A stretch of 46,104 nucleotides of DNA from Roseateles sp. GTDB taxonomy: Bacteria; Pseudomonadota; Gammaproteobacteria; Burkholderiales; Burkholderiaceae_C. Location: NCBI GenBank assembly GCA_019234295.1, contig JAFALK010000063.1, positions 1-46,104 of the forward strand. The letters run 5' to 3'. The translations under genes were made by a program, and so were the position numbers. Position 1 is the stretch's first letter. Each line of letters opens with the position of its first letter. The notes under the pieces are model-generated. The model ran no database searches. It saw only the letters and a list, made by a program, of their open reading frames with translations, and had not been told where the DNA came from. Positions 20,076-26,554 of the stretch are shown one piece after another.

Positions 20076-21401
20076 ATGGAATCCATCACTTTTGCGGCAC
20101 CTGTCGCCGATGACGGCGCGCCGGTCTGGCGCCGGGTGATCGCCCTGCGCATCGGGCCCTTGCCGCTGCTGGTCTACATCGCGGCCTGCACAGTCGTCAT
20201 CGCCGCGGCCTTCACCAAGAAGCTCCCCAACGACCTCATCGGGGGCTTGGGCGTGATGATGCTGCTGGGTTTTCTGCTGGGCGAAGTGGGCTCGCGCATC
20301 CCCGTCCTCAAGCACATCGGCGGCGCGGCTATCTTGTGCCTGTTCGTACCGTCAGCCATGAAAGCCTACGAGGTGTTCGACCCGCAGATGCAGCAGGCCC
20401 TGACCACCACGATGAAGACGGCCAACATGCAGTATCTGTACATCGCCGGCCTGGTGGTGGGCAGCATCCTGGGCATGAACCGGCGGACCCTGGTGCAGGG
20501 CTTCATGCGCATGTTCATCCCGCTGCTGGTGGGCACCGTCGCGGCAACGGTCGTCGGCATTGGTGTGGGCCTGCCGTTCGGCTACGAACCCCGCCAGACC
20601 TTCTTCGACATCATCGTGCCCATCCTGGGTGGTGGCATCGGAGAAGGCATCCTCCCGCTGTCCATCGCCTATGCCGAGATCACCGGCAAGGCTCAAGCCG
20701 ACATCGTCGGCACACTCATTCCCGCGGCGTTGATCGGCAACGTGGCGGCCATTCTGCTCAGCGGCGCCTTGAGCTGGCTGGGCGAGCGCCGGCCAGCGCT
20801 CAGCGGGAACGGCACGCTGATGCGCGGCGGCGACGACATCCTGGCAGGAGGCAAGGCCGCCGAGCCGGCCACCGACCTGCGCCTGATGGGCGCAGGTCTG
20901 CTGCTCACATGCCTGTACTTCACACTGGGTGCCGTGCTGTCGCCGTTCACCGGCATCCCCGGCCCCGTGCTGATGATCATTGCCGTGGCACTCACGAAGG
21001 TGCTCAAGCTGATGCCGCCGGCGATGGAGCAGGGCGGCTACCAGTTCTACCTCTTCCTCACCCGTAACCTGACTTTCGCCATCCTCGTGGGGCTGGGCAC
21101 GCTGTTCGTCCCCTGGAAGCAGATGATGGCCACGATGACCGTGGACTACCTCCTCATCTGCATCTCGGCCGTCGCAGCCATGGTGGCGTCGGGCTTTTTC
21201 GTGGGGCGCCTGCTCAACATGAACCCGGTCGAGAGTGGCATCGTCACGGCCTGCCATAGCGGACTGGGGGGTACAGGCGACGTGGCCATCCTGTCGGCAT
21301 CCAATCGCATGGGCCTCATGCCCTTTGCGCAGATTTCGACCCGCATCGGCGGTGCCGCCATGGTAGTGTTGGCCACGCTCTTGCTGAAGATCACGGCATG
21401 A
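20076..21401 (+). CDS. 2-hydroxycarboxylate transporter (2HCT/CitS family)
   Basis: An inner-membrane symporter of 441 residues for citrate, malate, citramalate or related hydroxy-acids. The two re-entrant loop motifs that define the 2HCT family are present: GGGIGEGILPLSIAYAEITG near residue 185 and HSGLGGTGDVAILSASNRMG near residue 393. About 11 hydrophobic segments are seen. ATG at 20076 was chosen over an in-frame GTG at 20055 because a GGAGA ribosome site precedes it. The stop overlaps the start of the exported hydrolase (ATGA), so the two are coupled. With the LeuCD-like enzyme and shared LysR site, this points to uptake and dehydration or hydration of a C4-C6 hydroxy-acid. Confidence 0.92.
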   Translation: MESITFAAPVADDGAPVWRRVIALRIGPLPLLVYIAACTVVIAAAFTKKLPNDLIGGLGVMMLLGFLLGEVGSRIPVLKHIGGAAILCLFVPSAMKAYEVFDPQMQQALTTTMKTANMQYLYIAGLVVGSILGMNRRTLVQGFMRMFIPLLVGTVAATVVGIGVGLPFGYEPRQTFFDIIVPILGGGIGEGILPLSIAYAEITGKAQADIVGTLIPAALIGNVAAILLSGALSWLGERRPALSGNGTLMRGGDDILAGGKAAEPATDLRLMGAGLLLTCLYFTLGAVLSPFTGIPGPVLMIIAVALTKVLKLMPPAMEQGGYQFYLFLTRNLTFAILVGLGTLFVPWKQMMATMTVDYLLICISAVAAMVASGFFVGRLLNMNPVESGIVTACHSGLGGTGDVAILSASNRMGLMPFAQISTRIGGAAMVVLATLLLKITA

Positions 21402-22387
21402 AGCGCCGAGACCTCTTCCTCTCAGGCGCCAGCCTGTCCCTGCTCGCCGACCTCCACGCAACGCAAGCCACGCCCATGAACGACGTCGCCGCATCAAACC
21501 CCAGGCTCGCTCGCATGTTCCCGGGCTTTTCGCAACACCGCGTGGACGTGGGCGACACCACCATCCATGTACTGAAGGGCGGCGAAGGCCCGCCGTTGCT
21601 GCTTTTGCACGGCCATCCGCAGACGCTGGCCTGCTGGCACAAGGTGGCGCCAACGCTGGCCAAGCACTTCACCGTGGTGCTCACTGACTTGCGCGGCTAC
21701 GGCGATTCCGGCAAGCCACCCACCGACGCCCAGCACGCACCGTACGCCAAACGCTCCATGGCGAACGACCAAGTCAAAGTCATGAGCCACTTTGGATTCG
21801 AGCGCTTCCACTGCGCCGCACACGACCGCGGTGCCCGCGTGCTGCACCGCCTGCTGCTGGACCACCCCGATCACGTGCACAAGGCCGCGCTGCTGGACAT
21901 CGCTCCCACCGCCACCATGTACGCCAGCGCGGACGCGAAGTTCGCCACGCAATACGTCTGGTGGTTCTTCCTCATCCAGCCCGCGCCGCTGCCCGAGCAA
22001 CTTATCGGCAACAACCTCGACTTCTACCTCGAGCATCACGTTAACAAGCAGAACAAGACGCCAGGCGCCATCACGCCTGACGCCTTCGCCGAATACCGCC
22101 GTTGCTACACGACCGAGACCCTGCACGCTGTCTGCGAGGACTATCGCGCCGCTGCCAGCATCGACCTCGAGCATGACAGGCAGGACGCAGACAAGCGCAT
22201 CAACTCGCCGCTGCTGGTGCTTTGGGGTGAGAAAGGCGTTGTGGGCCGCACCTACGACGTGCTGCAGACCTGGCGCGACAAGGCTCAACCAGGCTTGGTG
22301 CAAGGCCGAGCCTTGCCCTGCGGGCACTACCTGCCCGAAGAGGCGCCAGACCAAACCGCGCTCGAACTGCTTCTCTTCTTGCAGTAG
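21398..22387 (+). CDS. Alpha/beta hydrolase, haloacetate dehalogenase-like, with Tat-type signal
   Basis: A 329-residue alpha/beta hydrolase. The N-terminus MKRRDLFLSGASLSLL is a twin-arginine signal, so the enzyme is probably exported; the catalytic domain starts near residue 40. Similarity to fluoroacetate dehalogenase is strong: HGHPQT oxyanion region (71-76), nucleophile D143 with R144 and R147 (HDRGARV), D167, QPAPLPE (194-200) and catalytic H310 in GHYLPEEAPDQTA. However, the residue matching the halide-binding His of the well-studied Rhodopseudomonas enzyme is Trp here (W188), and a Tyr after CEDYR is Ser. Defluorination is therefore not assured; ester, lactone or epoxide hydrolysis is also possible. 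It is coupled to the 2HCT transporter. Confidence 0.82.
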   Translation: MKRRDLFLSGASLSLLADLHATQATPMNDVAASNPRLARMFPGFSQHRVDVGDTTIHVLKGGEGPPLLLLHGHPQTLACWHKVAPTLAKHFTVVLTDLRGYGDSGKPPTDAQHAPYAKRSMANDQVKVMSHFGFERFHCAAHDRGARVLHRLLLDHPDHVHKAALLDIAPTATMYASADAKFATQYVWWFFLIQPAPLPEQLIGNNLDFYLEHHVNKQNKTPGAITPDAFAEYRRCYTTETLHAVCEDYRAAASIDLEHDRQDADKRINSPLLVLWGEKGVVGRTYDVLQTWRDKAQPGLVQGRALPCGHYLPEEAPDQTALELLLFLQ

Positions 22388-22440
22388 GTTCGCCTCGCCG
22401 AGAGCACGCTGGTGCAAAGCCTGCAGGTGACCGTACCGAG

Positions 22441-22740
22441 AGTTCGAGTCTCAAACGCAGCGTCGGCGACGCTGCCTGCGTGAGCTTCCTGAAAAAACTT
22501 CAATGCAAGGCGGAAGAGGCCGGCACGAAGTTCGAGATAGTTCCTACCTGGCAGATCAAACCGCCCCGGCGCTGCAGCAGCTGCGGCTTCGTGAAGACGC
22601 GGCACGACATGCCGCTAAGCGAGCGCTTGTACGTGTGCGCGGCCTGCGGCTTCGTGCTCGAGCGCGATCGCAACGCCTGCCGCAACATGATGCGCTGGTC
22701 CTTCGAGGGCCCGCGGTGGGCGCAGACGTTGTCAACGGGC
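22441..22740 (+). pseudogene. Truncated TnpB (IS200/IS605-type) remnant
   Basis: The 3' part of a TnpB/OrfB gene; the open frame runs on to 22857. The sequence SSSLKRSVGDAACVSFLKKL matches the region just before the zinc ribbon in TnpB, and the ribbon itself is intact: CSSCG ... CAACG (four cysteines), followed by the RuvC-III motif as ERDRNACRN, where TnpB normally has DRDxNAAxN. The N-terminal two thirds, including the first RuvC aspartate and the ENL glutamate, are missing, so no nuclease can be made. No TnpA gene is present. The fragment begins about 55 bp after the hydrolase stop. Confidence 0.8.
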
Positions 22741-22758
22741 CGGGGACGGGCCCTGAAA

Positions 22759-22796
22759 CTCCATCTGAAAAGGCGCTTGCGCCGGCTCAGGTGGAG
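22759..22796 (+). ncRNA. IS605-type right-end hairpin, possible omega/reRNA scaffold relic
   Basis: CTCCATCTGA (22759-22768) pairs with TCAGGTGGAG (22787-22796) with one G-U pair, enclosing a second stem GGCGC-TT-GCGCC. It is followed by TAGTTCA. In IS200/IS605 elements such a hairpin lies at the right end, downstream of tnpB, where the guide RNA scaffold ends and the guide begins. Here tnpB is truncated, so any RNA would be an orphan. No promoter was identified. Confidence 0.5.
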
Positions 22797-22914
22797 TAGT
22801 TCATTGCCGCCAGTGGTAAGGGGCCCGGTCATCGGGATCGGTGGCGAGCCTACGTAGAATTGTGCGAACCTGATCACGCGGTAGAAAGCCATAGAACGCC
22901 ACCTCAACGATGTG

Positions 22915-23832
22915 ATGCTTGGTAGCCTCGAATTGTTCTGCCTCGCTGCGGAACTCGAGAGCTTTGCTGCAGCGGCGAAGGCTGCGGGGTTGAATCCGGC
23001 GGCCGTGAGCCGATCGGTTGCGCGCTTGGAGGAGCGATTGGGCGTGCGCTTGTTTGTGCGTAGCACGCGACGCATCCACTTGACCGAAAGCGGACGAACC
23101 TACTTCAATCATTGCCGTCAGGCCTTGAGCTTGATGCGGGACGCAGAAAGCAAGCTGACCGGCGAACAGACCGCGCCCAGCGGACTGCTGCGCATAAGCA
23201 TCGCATCCCCGTATGGCCACTATCGCATCCTTCCGTTGCTACCAAAGTTCCGGGTGCTCTATCCACTCGTGCAGTTCGAGGTGAACCTCAGCAACCGCAA
23301 TGTCGACTTCACTGCCGAGGACTTCGACCTGGCGATCCGTGGCCGCACGCCGCCCGATTCGTCGCTCATCGCGCGCAAGCTAGAGGATGCGGAACTCGTA
23401 CTGGTGGCCGCACCCAGCTATCTTGCGCGGGCCGGCACGCCGGCGTCACTGGAAGAACTTTTGCGACACGATTGCGTTCAATTCGTCCTTCCAAGCACCG
23501 GTCAATTCGTCCCCTGGCTCTTCCGCGCCGACGGGCGTGATGTCGAGCTGCACACGCCGCCGAGCTATCGTTGCGTCGACGACTACCTCGGCACCGTGAC
23601 CCTTGCGCGCGAGGGCGCGGGACTGTTGCAGACCTACCGCTACATCGTGCGGGAGGATCTCGCCGCAGGTCGCCTGCGCGAACTTTTGCCGCAAGCAGGC
23701 GGCCGCTCAAGGCCTTTCTCGCTGATCTATCCCAACCGCGAGTACACGCCGCTGCGTCTGCGAGCGCTGATCGACTTCCTCGTCCGCGAGTTGTCGGACA
23801 GCCCGGCCGTCAAGACTGAGCTGCCCTCGTAG
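22915..23832 (+). CDS. LysR family transcriptional regulator
   Basis: A 305-residue LysR regulator with an N-terminal helix-turn-helix (AAAAKAAGLNPAAVSRSVARLEERLG, about residues 17-42) and an effector-binding domain. ATG at 22915 is preferred; an in-frame GTG at 22912 is the alternative. The RSTRRIHLTESG block and the following SGLLRISIASPYG place it in the large CrgA/PecT-like group. It is next to a DsbA-like gene (converging) and close to the SDR/tautomerase operon, which are its likely targets; such LysR-SDR-tautomerase groupings are common. The TnpB relic ends just upstream, so its native promoter may have been altered by that insertion. Confidence 0.9.
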   Translation: MLGSLELFCLAAELESFAAAAKAAGLNPAAVSRSVARLEERLGVRLFVRSTRRIHLTESGRTYFNHCRQALSLMRDAESKLTGEQTAPSGLLRISIASPYGHYRILPLLPKFRVLYPLVQFEVNLSNRNVDFTAEDFDLAIRGRTPPDSSLIARKLEDAELVLVAAPSYLARAGTPASLEELLRHDCVQFVLPSTGQFVPWLFRADGRDVELHTPPSYRCVDDYLGTVTLAREGAGLLQTYRYIVREDLAAGRLRELLPQAGGRSRPFSLIYPNREYTPLRLRALIDFLVRELSDSPAVKTELPS

Positions 23833-23847
23833 GCCGAGCGCAACTCC

Positions 23848-24507
23848 TCAGGAGGTGACGCTCCTGGCGCCCAGCCGCTCGCGCAGCGCCTGCATGTTGG
23901 AGAGAATCTCCGCAGCGCTCGAATAGCCGGGCGTGACAGGGAAGTGCTCGCCGTCGACTTCCATCAGGAGAGCCGGAAAGCTGTTGATGCCCAAGGCGCG
24001 CGCCTTGCGGAAGTCATCCCGCGTCTCCTGGATCGTTGTCAGCGACTGATATTGCCGCAACGCAACCTCGGTGCTCGTCGGGTGCCCAGCTGCGGTCAAC
24101 GATTGCGCCGTGACGCGAGCCAGAGTTTCTGGATCGGTGGTGTCGAGTCCATCAACGTAGAACGCGTGCTGCAGGGCGCGGAAGACGTCGAGTAGCGGCG
24201 CCTCGGGTGCCAGTGTGCGCGCCACGACGACGGCGCGACAGATCGGCTCAGTGTCGTAGATGAAATCCTTACGCGCCATCAGGGCCTCGCGGTTGAACGG
24301 CAGGCCGCTCGCGGCTTCCACGCGCGCCCAGTGCGAGAGGCGGAACTGTTTGCCCGCGGCATCCAGCACTTCGGTGCCTCCCGCGCGCAGGCCTCCGACC
24401 ACGATCTGAAGCGGGAGGTTCGGCTCGGCCGAGAGCACCTCTGACAGCTCCTTGCCGAAGCCATAGCACCAAGAACACATGGGGTCACCGACGTAGACAA
24501 GTCGCAT
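23848..24507 (-). CDS. DsbA-family oxidoreductase (FrnE-like)
   Basis: A 219-residue thioredoxin-fold protein with the N-terminal active-site motif CSWC at residues 11-14 (DPMCSWCYGF). The helical insert and the late cis-proline segment (INSFPALLMEVDG, near residue 175) fit the DsbA/FrnE group. There is no signal peptide, so it is cytoplasmic. The start at 24507 has a strong AAAGGAG ribosome site. It is divergent from the SDR/tautomerase pair with a 202-bp shared upstream region, which suggests joint regulation, perhaps by the LysR protein at 22915. FrnE-like proteins are linked to redox stress, but the substrate here is unknown. Confidence 0.88.
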   Translation of the reverse strand: MRLVYVGDPMCSWCYGFGKELSEVLSAEPNLPLQIVVGGLRAGGTEVLDAAGKQFRLSHWARVEAASGLPFNREALMARKDFIYDTEPICRAVVVARTLAPEAPLLDVFRALQHAFYVDGLDTTDPETLARVTAQSLTAAGHPTSTEVALRQYQSLTTIQETRDDFRKARALGINSFPALLMEVDGEHFPVTPGYSSAAEILSNMQALRERLGARSVTS

Positions 24508-24709
24508 GCGAATACTCCTTTGATTTGATCGCCTGCCAATGCTAGGGAACCCCTGCGCTTAGATGAAGACCACTTTGTGCAATTCAGTCGTTCCACGATG
24601 GTGACTTCCGGTCCCGATGCCAAGACCCTAGATTTGCGTCATGGCTGGTTTCGGCCACAGAGACTCTCGCCACTCTTCTCACTGGCGTCGCTTCAAAGAT
24701 TCACGATTC

Positions 24710-25420
24710 ATGAGTAATCAGCAAAAAGTCGCCATCGTCACCGGCGCTTCGCAAGGCATCGGCGCCGGCGCCGTCAAGGGGCTGCGCGAGCGCGGCTACC
24801 GCGTCGTCGCCACATCGCGGTCGATCAAGCCTTCCCAGGATCCCGACATCCTCACCGTGGCAGGAGACATCGGCTCAGCCGAGACGGCAAAGCGCGTCGT
24901 CGACGAGGCTGTCAAGCGCTTCGGTCGCGTCGACCTCCTTCTGAACAATGCGGGCATTTTTATCGCCAAGCCGTTCACGCAGTACACGCAGCAGGACTAC
25001 GACGCCAAGATCGCGACCAACGTCGCCGGCTTCTTCCACATCACCCAAGCCACCGTCGCGCAGATGGAGCACCAGGCCTCTGGCCACGTGGTGACCATCA
25101 CCACCAGTCTGGTCGACCATCCCAATTCAAACGTGCCGTCGGTGATCGCGTCGCTGACCAAGGGCGGCCTGAACGCAGCGACGAAGTCGCTCGCGATCGA
25201 GTACGCGCAACGGGGCATCCGCTTCAACGCGATCTCCCCCGGAATCATCAAGACGCCGATGCACCCCGAGGGGACGCATGAGTGGCTGAGCAAGCTGCAT
25301 CCGGTCGGCCGCATGGGCGATATCCAGGATGTCGTCGAAGCACTTCTCTACCTCGAATCCGCCAGCTTCGTGACGGGCGAGATTCTCCACGTCGACGGCG
25401 GCCAGAGCGCCGGCCACTAA
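24710..25420 (+). CDS. Short-chain dehydrogenase/reductase family protein lacking the catalytic Tyr
   Basis: A 236-residue Rossmann-fold protein. The cofactor loop TGASQGIG (11-18) and NNAG (79-82) are intact. ATG at 24710 was chosen because it places the first strand (KVAIVTGAS) at the usual position; an in-frame extension to 24641 adds non-family residues. The active-site block reads VPSVIASLTKGGL: K151 is present, but the position four residues before it, where Tyr is essential in classical SDRs, is Ala147. S133 lies near the usual catalytic Ser place. It may be an SDR subfamily that uses another proton donor, or a binding protein. The tautomerase gene follows 21 bp later. Confidence 0.88.
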   Translation: MSNQQKVAIVTGASQGIGAGAVKGLRERGYRVVATSRSIKPSQDPDILTVAGDIGSAETAKRVVDEAVKRFGRVDLLLNNAGIFIAKPFTQYTQQDYDAKIATNVAGFFHITQATVAQMEHQASGHVVTITTSLVDHPNSNVPSVIASLTKGGLNAATKSLAIEYAQRGIRFNAISPGIIKTPMHPEGTHEWLSKLHPVGRMGDIQDVVEALLYLESASFVTGEILHVDGGQSAGH

Positions 25421-25441
25421 CCCGAACGAAAGGAAACGACC

Positions 25442-25681
25442 ATGCCCATCGTAACCATCCAGGTCACCCGCGAAGGCTCCAAGCCTGGACGCGACAGCGT
25501 CACGGCCGATGAAAAGGCCGCCCTCATCAAAGGCGTGAGCGAACTGCTGTTCGACGTGCTGAACAAGCCGCTCGAGAGCACCTTTGTCATCATCGACGAA
25601 GTCGCTCTGGAAGACTGGGGCTGGGGCGGACTGCCCGTCCCTGAGTACCGGCGAAAGCTAGCGCAATCGAGCGGCAAGTAG
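25442..25681 (+). CDS. 4-oxalocrotonate tautomerase family protein
   Basis: A small protein of 79 residues. After Met removal Pro1 (MPIVTIQVTREG) would be the general base typical of the tautomerase superfamily. The length and the beta-alpha-beta pattern fit a single tautomerase subunit that forms oligomers. A strong AAAGGAAA ribosome site precedes the start. It is almost certainly co-transcribed with the SDR gene. No aromatic ring-cleavage genes are near, so the name 4-oxalocrotonate tautomerase describes the fold, not the substrate. Confidence 0.88.
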   Translation: MPIVTIQVTREGSKPGRDSVTADEKAALIKGVSELLFDVLNKPLESTFVIIDEVALEDWGWGGLPVPEYRRKLAQSSGK

Positions 25682-26054
25682 GACCATTTCCGCTTGAGTG
25701 CGAGGCTCTGCTGGCGGGTCAATTTTCGACGTAAATGGGGCGCTTACGCGCCCATCATGCATCCGGCTGTCGCGGCCTAGTGCCAGGTTGCGGCATCGCT
25801 TGTCTAATGCTGTGTAACTGTCGTGGATGCATCCGCGCGCAGGGCTTCCTGACCTAAGGATTGCCCTGGTGGGAATGGGAAGAATCACAGGGTGCTGACC
25901 CATCCCAATTCGCTCCATCTGCCAAGGTTCGGCCCTGCAAGCCGCCAATTTCGATGACGTAAAAGTGGACGCTCAACCTTTGACATGAGCGTCGGGCGTA
26001 CATTCGGTCTCCGGTTCCTTGTCGTTGCGGTCCCTCACACCCTAGGAGACACGA
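25682..26054. other. 373-bp intergenic region
   Basis: No credible gene. A GC-rich hairpin, GGGCGC-TTAC-GCGCCC (25738-25753), follows the tautomerase gene but has no T run, so it is at best a weak terminator. A perfect -35 hexamer TTGACA is at 25980-25985, with only poor -10 candidates near 26003. An AGGAGA ribosome site for the next gene ends the region. Confidence 0.5.
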
Positions 26055-26543
26055 ATGAGCACAAGCTTCCAAGTGAATGGCCGGACGGTGCACGTCCACG
26101 CCGAGCCCGACACCCCGTTGCTGTGGGTGATTCGCGATGAAATCGGCCTGACCGGCACCAAGTTTGGCTGCGGCCTGGCCCTGTGCGGAGCCTGCACGGT
26201 CCACCTGGACGGCGTGCCCATCCGCTCCTGCCAGACCGCCGTCTCTTTCGTGGCCGGCAAGAAGGTCACCACAGTGGAGAGCCTGTCCAGCGACAACAGT
26301 CACCCGCTACAGAAGGCCTGGATCGCGCACGACGTGCCGCAGTGTGGCTATTGCCAGAGCGGGCAGCTGATGAGCGCAGCGGCCCTGCTGCAAAAGAACA
26401 AGCATCCGAGCGATGCCGATATCGACCAGGCCATGAGCGGCAACATCTGCCGTTGCGGCACCTACGAGCGCATCCGCGCCGCGATCAAGACCGCGGCCGC
26501 CGAGATGTATGGCCACCCTGCGGCTGCGCCCGCCAAGAGCTGA
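26055..26543 (+). CDS. iorA: 2Fe-2S subunit of molybdenum hydroxylase (IorA-like)
   Basis: The 162-residue iron-sulfur electron-transfer subunit of a xanthine-oxidase-family enzyme, most like isoquinoline 1-oxidoreductase alpha. The plant-type cluster ligands are C39, C44, C47 and C59 (CGLALCGAC...SC), and the second cluster ligands are C97, C100, C132 and C134 (CGYC...CRC). The start has a CTAGGAGAC ribosome site. It lacks its own export signal; if the partner's Tat signal is used, it would be carried across folded with it. The catalytic subunit gene starts 11 bp after its stop. Confidence 0.9.
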   Translation: MSTSFQVNGRTVHVHAEPDTPLLWVIRDEIGLTGTKFGCGLALCGACTVHLDGVPIRSCQTAVSFVAGKKVTTVESLSSDNSHPLQKAWIAHDVPQCGYCQSGQLMSAAALLQKNKHPSDADIDQAMSGNICRCGTYERIRAAIKTAAAEMYGHPAAAPAKS

Positions 26544-26554
26544 AGGAGACGGTC

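Noticed and set aside
22430..22458. GTTCGAGTCTC resembling a tRNA T-loop as a possible attachment site
   Set aside because: Only three or four base pairs form and the bases are explained by the in-frame TnpB sequence SSSLKRS.
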